Source: Candidatus Omnitrophota bacterium (GTDB taxonomy: Bacteria; Omnitrophota; Gorgyraeia; 2-01-FULL-45-10). Taken from it: a stretch of DNA of 36,567 nucleotides. The stretch covers positions 1 through 36,567 of the forward strand of contig PLNN01000035.1 of assembly GCA_003142795.1 (NCBI GenBank). Direction: 5' to 3'. The translations under genes were made by a program, and so were the position numbers. The notes beneath the pieces are model-generated. The model did no database searches and was not told where the DNA came from. It saw only the letters and a program-made list of their open reading frames with translations. Positions 20,177-27,498 of the stretch are shown here, one piece after another (the stretch's first letter is position 1; each line of letters opens with the position of its first letter).

Positions 20177-21831
20177 ATTTAACATACCTCCTTATAAAAA
20201 CTTTTGTCTTCAAGGCAAGACGATTCGAAAATGCTACTAGGTCTCCCATAAAGGCTCAGGAGAAAGTGCTCATCGATTACCTGGCACGCAATAAAGATAC
20301 CGAATACGGCAGGACTTATGGTTTTTCCGGCATCAGGTCGATAGCGGAATATCAAAGAAAAGTGCCGCCCAGCGACTGCGCCAGCCTTAAGTCTTACATC
20401 GAGCGAATGACTAAGGGCGAAGGAAATATACTTACGGCGGACAAACCTGTCTTCTTCGGGCTTACCAGCGGGACCACGGCCCGCCATAAATTTATCCCGG
20501 TCACAAAATATTCGCGCGATAAAAAACGCGAATGCGCGGACCTTTGGTCATATTATATTGCATGCGATCATCCCGCGATCCTCGAGGGCAAGATACTCGC
20601 CATAGTAAATACCGACGTAGAAGGATTTACGGAATCCGGGATACCGTACGGCGCGGAAAGCGGGCATGGATATAACAATTTACCTCTTCCTGTAAGGCAT
20701 CTATATGCCTTGCCGTGGCAGGTATTCAATATCCCGGATTATGAATCGAGATACTACTGCATATTGAGGCTGGGCATCGAACAAAACATCACCACGCTTG
20801 CCACGCTGAATCCCAGCACCATAGTCCTGTTATGCCAGAAGATAGATGTTTGGAAGGACAGGATCATAGCTGATATAGAAAATGGAACTCTTAGTAAAGA
20901 TCTTAAGATCCCGGAGGACGTCAGGGGCAGCATAACGAGAACTCTTAAGGCGAATCCAAAAAGAGCCGGTGAGCTTAAAGATATTTTAAAAGAAAAGGGC
21001 GAGCTTCTGCCGAAATATTTCTGGCCCGATATGCAGTTAATAGAATGCTGGAAAGGCGGGACGGTAAAATTGTATCTGAAAGAGTTGCCGAAATATTTTG
21101 GGCAAACTCCCGTAAGAGATTTCGGATGCCTCTCCACCGAGGCACGAAGCTCTATACCCATGAGCGATGAGGGGGCGGGAGGCGTATTGGCCATAAATAC
21201 AAATTTTTATGAATTTCTTCCAAAAGAAGATATTGACAAAAAAGATAAACGCTTCCTCCTGTGCGATCAACTGGAAAAGGGAAGAGAATATTTTTTGATA
21301 GTGACCACGCCCGGAGGATTATACAGGTATAATATAGACGACATAATTACTGTCGACGGATTTTTTAACAAGACCCCGGTAATAGAATTTGTCCAGAAAG
21401 GACTTAACGCGGTATCTATGACAGGGGAGAAACTTTATGAATCACATGTCAATAATGCTGTCAATCTTGCGGCCGAAAAGCATAAATTAATAGTAAGGTT
21501 TTTTTCCGCGTGCGCCGAGATAGGCGTCAGTCCCCGCTATATATTTTTGGTAGAATTTAATGAAGAGCTCACCCGCGATAAAAAAGAAGCGCTGTTAAGG
21601 TCGATAGAGGAAGAATTGTATAATCAAAATAGCGAATACGAATATGCGCGAAGGTCCGAACTATTGGCGCCGCCGGTGCTTAAAGTAGTCAGGAGGGGCG
21701 ATTTTGAGAAATACCGCGCCAGGAAGATCAGCGAGGGGACCCGCGACAGCCAGTTTAAAGCTCCCGAATTGACGTCCGATCCCGCTTTCCAGGAGAATTT
21801 CAACATAGAAGACGTAATAACCATAAAATAA
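20173..21831 (+). CDS. GH3-family (GH3 auxin-responsive promoter-like) acyl-adenylating enzyme
   Basis: FFGLTSGTTARHKFIPVT; TPVRDFGCLSTEARSSIPM; EYFLIVTTPGGLYRYNIDDIITV; EFVQKGLNAVSMTGEKLYESHV. Confidence 0.88.
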   Translation: MNLTYLLIKTFVFKARRFENATRSPIKAQEKVLIDYLARNKDTEYGRTYGFSGIRSIAEYQRKVPPSDCASLKSYIERMTKGEGNILTADKPVFFGLTSGTTARHKFIPVTKYSRDKKRECADLWSYYIACDHPAILEGKILAIVNTDVEGFTESGIPYGAESGHGYNNLPLPVRHLYALPWQVFNIPDYESRYYCILRLGIEQNITTLATLNPSTIVLLCQKIDVWKDRIIADIENGTLSKDLKIPEDVRGSITRTLKANPKRAGELKDILKEKGELLPKYFWPDMQLIECWKGGTVKLYLKELPKYFGQTPVRDFGCLSTEARSSIPMSDEGAGGVLAINTNFYEFLPKEDIDKKDKRFLLCDQLEKGREYFLIVTTPGGLYRYNIDDIITVDGFFNKTPVIEFVQKGLNAVSMTGEKLYESHVNNAVNLAAEKHKLIVRFFSACAEIGVSPRYIFLVEFNEELTRDKKEALLRSIEEELYNQNSEYEYARRSELLAPPVLKVVRRGDFEKYRARKISEGTRDSQFKAPELTSDPAFQENFNIEDVITIK

Positions 21832-21891
21832 AAAATAACCTTCCCGGCCTTGACGGGAGCTGTGTCAGGTGGTAAACTTTTTATTATCATA

Positions 21892-22695
21892 ATGCGAATG
21901 AAAAAAACATATCGAAATATTATTAGCGCTATGGCGTTGGTCTCTGTTTTTCTAACATTGCCCTGCGCTTGTAATGCGGAAAAGATCTATTATAAGGACG
22001 GCAGGATCTTGAATGAAAAGATAACGTACCGGAATAGAGGCGTGATCTGGTACAAGAGATCGTCGGGATTGGCAGGAATTAACATAAAAGACATAGAAAA
22101 GATAGAGAATGACGACGGTTTCGTTTCTAAGTACGATTATAAAACCATAAGCCGGGATATCCAGAGCTCTATAAAGGAAAAGAAGTATGATAATGCCATT
22201 ATGTTATGCAGCGTTTTGCTTGAAACGATACCCGATAATGCCGGCATACGTTATCTGCGCGGAATATTAAACCAGAAGACGGGCAACCCGGAAAAGGCCA
22301 GGGAGGATTACGAATATCTTGTAAAAAGTAAGGCCGCCGACGCCGCCATTCTTAACAACCTTGGCGCCATATACGCGGCCGATCAAAAATACAGGGAAGC
22401 CGCGGACCTGTTCATTAAAGCCGCTGCCGAAAATCCCGGTGTGGTACAGGTCCATGATAACCTTGCGCAAGCATCGCTTGCATCGAAAGATTATGAGCGC
22501 GCGGCTTCAGAATACGAAAAGGTCATTGATCGGGAACCGGATAATGTGAACGCATTGTATAATTTAGGCATTATATATATGAGCAAAGGTGAATATCAAA
22601 AAGCAAAAGGACTATGGGAAAAGATCCTGAGTGTAAAACCTGAAGATGACGATACGAAAAAGGCTTTGGAATATTTAAAAGATAAGGCCCGATAA
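21892..22695 (+). CDS. TPR-repeat exported protein; start revised from TTG 21850 to an ATG at 21892 or 21898
   Basis: Signal peptide region; TPRs (AILNNLGAIYAADQKYREAADLFIKAAAENPG; VNALYNLGIIYMSKGEYQKAKGLWEKIL). Confidence 0.75.
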   Translation: MRMKKTYRNIISAMALVSVFLTLPCACNAEKIYYKDGRILNEKITYRNRGVIWYKRSSGLAGINIKDIEKIENDDGFVSKYDYKTISRDIQSSIKEKKYDNAIMLCSVLLETIPDNAGIRYLRGILNQKTGNPEKAREDYEYLVKSKAADAAILNNLGAIYAADQKYREAADLFIKAAAENPGVVQVHDNLAQASLASKDYERAASEYEKVIDREPDNVNALYNLGIIYMSKGEYQKAKGLWEKILSVKPEDDDTKKALEYLKDKAR

Positions 22696-22714
22696 TTATA
22701 TAAAGAGGATCAAT

Positions 22715-24061
22715 ATGCGAAAAAAAGCTTTTACCATCCTGGAATTGCTGATAGTAATAGTAGTGTTATGTGCCCTGGTCGGCATAGCTTTGGTTTCATA
22801 CAAGTACTATGTCGAAAAAGCTCAATCCGCCGAAGCGCTCGTCAACATCGACGTTATAAAACGGGGCGAAGAGATACGCCATTTGCAGGCGGGCGCTTAC
22901 GTAGAGGCAAACGGCGCGGACGATATCAACGCAAAGCTATCTTTAAATATTATGCCCAGGTATTACGACTATGCTGTTTTTGTGGATACGGCCGCAGATA
23001 ATTTTTTGGTAGTGGCAAAGAGGTTAGGGGAAGATCTGAGCGATTATCTTGGCTCAGGCACTTTGCCGGCTGATTTCATGGTTATAGCTATGGATAAATC
23101 TGGCGGTGTGAGTAATTCCGATCTTTTTGCTACGACCGGAGGGCAGGGTACCGGAGGCGGCTCCGGCGGCACAAGCGGCTTTGGCGGCGGTGGTGGCGGG
23201 GTTACATCGTGGATTGGCGGTGGTGGCGGCACGGGCGGAGGGACCGGTGGCGGCACAGGAGGCGGATCGGGCGGGACCGGGGGTGGCACCGGTGCCCAAC
23301 AGCCTCAGGGTGTTGGAAACGCAACGGCAGCAGGCCTGCCAGGCACCGTGTATAATGCAACGATCGATGAAATAATGGCTGCGATTTCTTCAATGCCAGC
23401 TACGCAATTTAGCTATACAACATCCACAAATATAACTCAACAAGGCGATACAGTACAAAGCCTTTTGGACCTTATTGCGAACCGGAACATACAGATCGCT
23501 TGGGCGGACCTGCCTTACTCGGTTGAAGTAACTTCGACATATTGGTCAATCTTCGGTATTTGGGGCACCTGGGTTAGCCCCGCAGATAATGTCATACGGC
23601 TTAATAGCGCAATGCAGACCCTGCCAGGCTTTCCGCCGGAAGATATTGCATCGATACTAATACATGAAGCTACTCATGCCGATTATGCATATAATTCAAA
23701 CAAATGGGAGAATCGCATCAAAACAATGTGGCCCGACGTGGGTGCTACAGTTGATGCGGCAATAGCCAAAGGAGATCCGGATCCGCTTCGAAGCCAGTTA
23801 TATCAAAATACCATAGGAGGCGTAACCGAGTGGGCTTTGGCTTCGACTCAAATCGAAGAATACTTTACTCACATGAATGAGGCTGAGCTTTGGGGACAAC
23901 TCCGGACTAATTATGCGGGCGTAGAAGGCGCAGGGATAATGATGGAAGACGATAACTATACTTATTCTCAATCTGAGGCTGATATGCGCGCGCATATTGG
24001 CTCTATGTCTATTTACGCTAGTCTGCCCGTATTTTATTATGACCCTAACAATCCAACTTAA
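22715..24061 (+). CDS. Type IV pilin/pseudopilin N-terminus + Gly-rich linker + C-terminal domain with HEXXH motif
   Basis: MRKKAFTILELLIVIVVLCALVGIALVSYKYYVEKAQSAEA; GGGTGGGTGGGSGGTGGG linker; IASILIHEATHADYAYN (HEATH at 23663-23677). Confidence 0.8.
   Translation: MRKKAFTILELLIVIVVLCALVGIALVSYKYYVEKAQSAEALVNIDVIKRGEEIRHLQAGAYVEANGADDINAKLSLNIMPRYYDYAVFVDTAADNFLVVAKRLGEDLSDYLGSGTLPADFMVIAMDKSGGVSNSDLFATTGGQGTGGGSGGTSGFGGGGGGVTSWIGGGGGTGGGTGGGTGGGSGGTGGGTGAQQPQGVGNATAAGLPGTVYNATIDEIMAAISSMPATQFSYTTSTNITQQGDTVQSLLDLIANRNIQIAWADLPYSVEVTSTYWSIFGIWGTWVSPADNVIRLNSAMQTLPGFPPEDIASILIHEATHADYAYNSNKWENRIKTMWPDVGATVDAAIAKGDPDPLRSQLYQNTIGGVTEWALASTQIEEYFTHMNEAELWGQLRTNYAGVEGAGIMMEDDNYTYSQSEADMRAHIGSMSIYASLPVFYYDPNNPT
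23140..23300 (+). repeat. Low-complexity Gly-rich coding repeat (ggcggn)n
   Basis: Direct reading; encodes GGQGTGGGSGGTSGFGGGGGG...GGGTG. Confidence 0.85.
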
Positions 24062-24073
24062 AAGGAGAGTTTG

Positions 24074-24655
24074 ATGAAATTTGTCCATAACTGTTTTATC
24101 TTAATGATAGGGGCGGTCTTTATGTTAAATCTTTCCGGCTGTTCATCTAATTTAAAGTATGAAAAATATATTAGTAAAAATCCTGCGATAGATTTTACGG
24201 TAGATCGCATATCCGGTTGGGAAGCCCAGGAGCAGATAGGCTCTTTTAATAGTTTTATTCAGCTATGTTTTTACGAGCCTGTGATAAAAGGCAAAGGTTT
24301 ACGGGCCATGATGGTGATTACAGTAGAAGAAAGCTCGAAGATCGCGATTACGCCCAAAACACTCGACGGTTTGAAGGCCGATATAATAAAAAAACGGATG
24401 TTGTTTAATTCTGCCAAGGTATTGACAACCGCCGATAAAAAGTTTTTTGGATCGAATGCCATTAGCATAGATTTATCTTATAAGACTATCGCTGACCCTG
24501 TTAGGACGGCTAAACTTGTTCCGTATAAAGAAAAAATAATTATTTTTGAAAGGAATAGGGAATTTTATATCGTAAGATACGCGAATTTAGCCGACGATTT
24601 CGATAATTATTCCAAGGCATTCGACCATATCGTAAAATCGATAAAATTCAAATAA
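24074..24655 (+). CDS. Hypothetical lipoprotein
   Basis: Signal/lipobox MLNLSGCSS; RBS aaggag; start 24074 ATG preferred over TTG 24071. Confidence 0.65.
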   Translation: MKFVHNCFILMIGAVFMLNLSGCSSNLKYEKYISKNPAIDFTVDRISGWEAQEQIGSFNSFIQLCFYEPVIKGKGLRAMMVITVEESSKIAITPKTLDGLKADIIKKRMLFNSAKVLTTADKKFFGSNAISIDLSYKTIADPVRTAKLVPYKEKIIIFERNREFYIVRYANLADDFDNYSKAFDHIVKSIKFK

Positions 24656-24716
24656 CTACCCCCACAGGTTCCTGTCCAGGCTTCTGTATGAGATCGCCTT
24701 GGAGACAGAATGAGTT
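24656..24716 (-). pseudogene. comM: 3'-terminal remnant of comM (encodes ...S-K-A-I-S-Y-R-S-L-D-R-N-L-W-G-stop)
   Basis: Aligns with the 3' end of the comM fragment at 25625. Confidence 0.8.
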
Positions 24717-24725
24717 ATCCACAAT

Positions 24726-24751
24726 GTAGGGGACGTTTAAACGTCCCCTAC
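24726..24751. repeat. 26-bp perfect palindrome GTAGGGGACGTTTAAACGTCCCCTAC
   Basis: Self-reverse-complementary on reading. Confidence 0.9.
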
Positions 24752-24758
24752 TATTAAG

Positions 24759-24992
24759 TTATTGTTCGTAATACACGATATCACACGGTTGACCTTTCAT
24801 CGTTTGACAGAGAGGGCAATTATCTTCAAGACCATTGTCAATCTGGCTGTCAAGAACCTCTTTCATTCTCTGTTTTATCTGTTCCTCCGTAGGATTGTCC
24901 AGATGGATTATGTTATAACCGTTTACCCTGGAAACGATAACATTTCTTCCGTATACTCTTGTTAATTGGTTTAATGGTGTTGCGCCAGTCAT
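24759..24992 (-). CDS. Small hypothetical protein with C-terminal CPLC...C cysteines
   Basis: 77-aa ORF directly downstream of the ORF6N gene on the same strand. Confidence 0.5.
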   Translation of the reverse strand: MTGATPLNQLTRVYGRNVIVSRVNGYNIIHLDNPTEEQIKQRMKEVLDSQIDNGLEDNCPLCQTMKGQPCDIVYYEQ

Positions 24993-25020
24993 TGTATTAC
25001 CTTCCTTATGATTTAAGATT

Positions 25021-25536
25021 TTAATCCTCGTGTGGGTGGAAACCTATACGTCGCTTTGGTTTCTCGGACGGCGTTAAAAGTTGTCTTATTGCGTCAAAGA
25101 CAATTTTGAACTGATGGTCGTATTTTGTTTCCATTTCAGCTATTTTCTTCCTAAGGTCATTATTTGTTAGAAGCATTCTTCTTAGCTGAGTAAACGTACG
25201 CATTATTTGTATATTTACTTGGATAGCTTTTTTGCTATTGAGGACGCTGGAGAGCATTAAAATCCCGTATTCAGTGAAGGCCAAAGGTCTTTTACGTAAT
25301 CCCATTTTTTCCTTATTGGATATCACAATTTGTGATATCCAATTTTTCGCCTCGTTCTCGGTTATCTGGAACATAAAATCGTCAGGAAACCTCAGAATAT
25401 TTCTCTTCACTGCTTGATTTAGGATTCTGGTTTCTGTGCCATACAAGAACGCTAAATCGCGATCAAGCATAACTTTCTTACCTCTTATCATGTATATCTT
25501 ACTGGCGATTACGTCCGTTGATAGTAAATTAGACAT
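25021..25536 (-). CDS. ORF6N-domain (KilA-N-associated) DNA-binding protein
   Basis: VIASKIYMIRGKKVMLDRDLAFLYGTETRILNQAVKRNILRFPDDFMFQIT...RPLAFTEYGILMLSSVLNSKKAIQVNIQIMRTF. Confidence 0.9.
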   Translation of the reverse strand: MSNLLSTDVIASKIYMIRGKKVMLDRDLAFLYGTETRILNQAVKRNILRFPDDFMFQITENEAKNWISQIVISNKEKMGLRKRPLAFTEYGILMLSSVLNSKKAIQVNIQIMRTFTQLRRMLLTNNDLRKKIAEMETKYDHQFKIVFDAIRQLLTPSEKPKRRIGFHPHED

Positions 25537-25595
25537 GCTATTCCCTTCTTATTTAAGGCACCAATTTGGCACCTTAAAACTTAAACTCTTATTGG

Positions 25596-25620
25596 AACCG
25601 GTCGCAAAATGCGACCGGTT
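25596..25620. terminator. Perfect 11-bp stem, AAA loop, just past the comM fragment stop; terminator-like but lacks a clear U-tract
   Basis: AACCGGTCGCA-AAA-TGCGACCGGTT. Confidence 0.55.
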
Positions 25621-25624
25621 GTAG

Positions 25625-26131
25625 TTACCCCCACAGGTTTCTATCCAGGCTCCTGTATGAGATCGCCTCGGAAATATGATGGGCCTCGATGACGTCTTTC
25701 CCGTCGAGGTCAGCGATCGTGCGGGAGACTCGCAGGATCTTATCATAAGCCCTTGCCGATATGCCAAGCTCCAGGATCGCCAGCTTCAACAATTCTTCGC
25801 TTTCTTTGTCGAGGACACAGAACTTCTCCAGCTCTTTCGACTCAAGATGCGCGTTAAAATAAACACGTTCGTTCCCGTAACGCGCCTTTTGTCTCTCCAA
25901 AGCCTTATCGACACGCCTTCGTATCTCATCTGAAGGCTCGCCTCTGCGCTTATCGGTCAGGTGCTCCAATTTCAACCGGGGGACTTCAAGATGAATATCT
26001 ATCCTGTCGAGAAGCGGCCCCGATATTTTTGAAAGATAGTTCTGTATCTGGAACGGCGAACAGTGGCATTCGTGTTTGGGGTCGGTGAAGTATCCGCACG
26101 GGCAGGGGTTCATAAATAGAATTTTACTCAT
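25625..26131 (-). pseudogene. comM: C-terminal fragment of ComM/YifB (Mg-chelatase-like AAA ATPase), N-terminal two-thirds missing
   Basis: MNPCPCGYFTDPKHECHCSPFQIQNYLSKISGPLLDRIDIHLEVPRL...GISARAYDKILRVSRTIADLDG...EAISYRSLDRNLWG; homology stops just upstream of MNPCPCG. Confidence 0.92.
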
Positions 26132-26217
26132 GGAATTGTTAAAACGGCAGAGCTACGCCTGCTATTTTTTATTTATAACAAGAAGGGATAATTAAAACAT
26201 GGGAAGGATAAGGTGCT

Positions 26218-26997
26218 ATGGGAAAAGGGAAAAGGTGTGTTACTGCGGAAGATCGCTGGAAAAGGATATTAAGCAAAACTAATTACTATAATATCAAAGA
26301 TAAGTGGGAGAAGGCCTTAAAAGCCAATGATTGTCGCGATCTTAAAAAGAAGGAAGATCCGCTGGCAGGGATCTATAAAACACACGGAGATACTTCAACT
26401 CTCGGTCGAATAAGTAATTATAATAGTTTATTTTGGGGATGCTTTTCCAATCCTGTCTATACCAAACAGAAGATCGACGATGAAATTAAGTATGATGTAA
26501 CCGAGAAAGGCATACTACAGAATGGAAGCCGGGCAAGTCAAATAAATGAGAGGTTGAAGAAACTCCACGAAGGTCCGGTCCGTAGCGCATTCGATAAGGT
26601 TAAGGCGCCTCATTATGAGAAGTATGGAAGGTATTGCCATTCAAAAGATGAGAGTATTTTCGATTTCCTTAAAATAGCGCGCATGAAAGAATATAGTTTT
26701 CTAATCTATCCTGCGTCGGGCAGCCAAGCAGAGCAAGAATCCAAAAGCAAAGCTCCGAAGTTTGGCATAGCTTCTGTCAACATAATGAGCAAGCTACAAC
26801 GCAATGTAGGGTTTCTTCGTTCAAAGGGCAAGAGCATCAAAGAAATAGCGACAGAACTTAATTGCACGGAGCAGAATATAAGAAAGGCATTGAGCCGATA
26901 TGTGAAGAATTGCAGAAAACAAGCCGAATATCGAGATAAAATAGCTCAAAAAAAGTTTGAAAAAAGACTGGAAAATAGTCCAAAAACGGTTGTTTAA
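26218..26997 (+). CDS. Uncharacterised protein with C-terminal helix-turn-helix-like segment
   Basis: RSKGKSIKEIATELNCTEQNIRKALSRYVKNCRKQ resembles a sigma-70 region 4/recombinase-type HTH. Confidence 0.6.
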   Translation: MGKGKRCVTAEDRWKRILSKTNYYNIKDKWEKALKANDCRDLKKKEDPLAGIYKTHGDTSTLGRISNYNSLFWGCFSNPVYTKQKIDDEIKYDVTEKGILQNGSRASQINERLKKLHEGPVRSAFDKVKAPHYEKYGRYCHSKDESIFDFLKIARMKEYSFLIYPASGSQAEQESKSKAPKFGIASVNIMSKLQRNVGFLRSKGKSIKEIATELNCTEQNIRKALSRYVKNCRKQAEYRDKIAQKKFEKRLENSPKTVV

Positions 26998-27096
26998 TTT
27001 CCTTATAGTGAGGGGATAAAAACCCTTTCCATAGCACCATAGGGGCAGGGGAGTTTCCCACTTCCTTGCCCCATTCAAAAAAATCGGATCATAGTA

Positions 27097-27235
27097 GGTC
27101 TCGTATTTATAAACTGAAAGCGCCTATATAGGCTTAACCTATAACGCTTGGGGTTGAGACCACCCGCATTTTCTAAGGGATGTCATTATACTTAGATTTT
27201 AGCCCAGTATGCTTAACGGCATATTGGGTTTTTTT
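27097..27235 (+). ncRNA. Candidate structured RNA: nested stems followed by a rho-independent terminator
   Basis: GGTCTC(27097-27102)/GAGACC(27156-27161); AAGCG(27118-27122)/CGCTT(27145-27149); TATAGG(27127-27132)/CCTATA(27138-27143); terminator 27203-27235. Confidence 0.4.
27203..27235 (+). terminator. Rho-independent terminator
   Basis: CCCAGTATGC-TTAACG-GCATATTGGG then TTTTTTT. Confidence 0.88.
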
Positions 27236-27270
27236 GTGTTTATAAGCCTAAAAGGAGGTTAATTAAGCGT

Positions 27271-27489
27271 ATGAATAAGCGTATGCGTGGCCGTATCAAG
27301 TGGTATCACGGAAAAAAGCATTTCGGATTCATTGTCGGGGATGAAGACAACCGTGAAGTTTTCTTCCATATAGATGATTGCCGGGGATTCTCGCCTGAAG
27401 AAACCATGCTTGTCGAATTTGAAATAGGGCTTGATCGTATAAAGAGAGAAAAGGCAATGAATATTAGAACCGTAACCGTAGAACCGTAG
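27271..27489 (+). CDS. Cold-shock-domain-like protein
   Basis: GRIKWYHGKKHFGFIVGDEDNREVFFHIDDC; RBS aggagg upstream. Confidence 0.8.
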   Translation: MNKRMRGRIKWYHGKKHFGFIVGDEDNREVFFHIDDCRGFSPEETMLVEFEIGLDRIKREKAMNIRTVTVEP

Positions 27490-27498
27490 GAGAGCTAA

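Noticed and set aside
23044-23299. Minus-strand proline-rich ORFs opposite the Gly-rich linker
   Set aside because: Reverse complement of (GGC)n coding; compositional artefact.
25549-25767. 72-aa minus-strand ORF spanning the comM 3' end
   Set aside because: Alternative frame of the comM fragment, which itself has clear homology.
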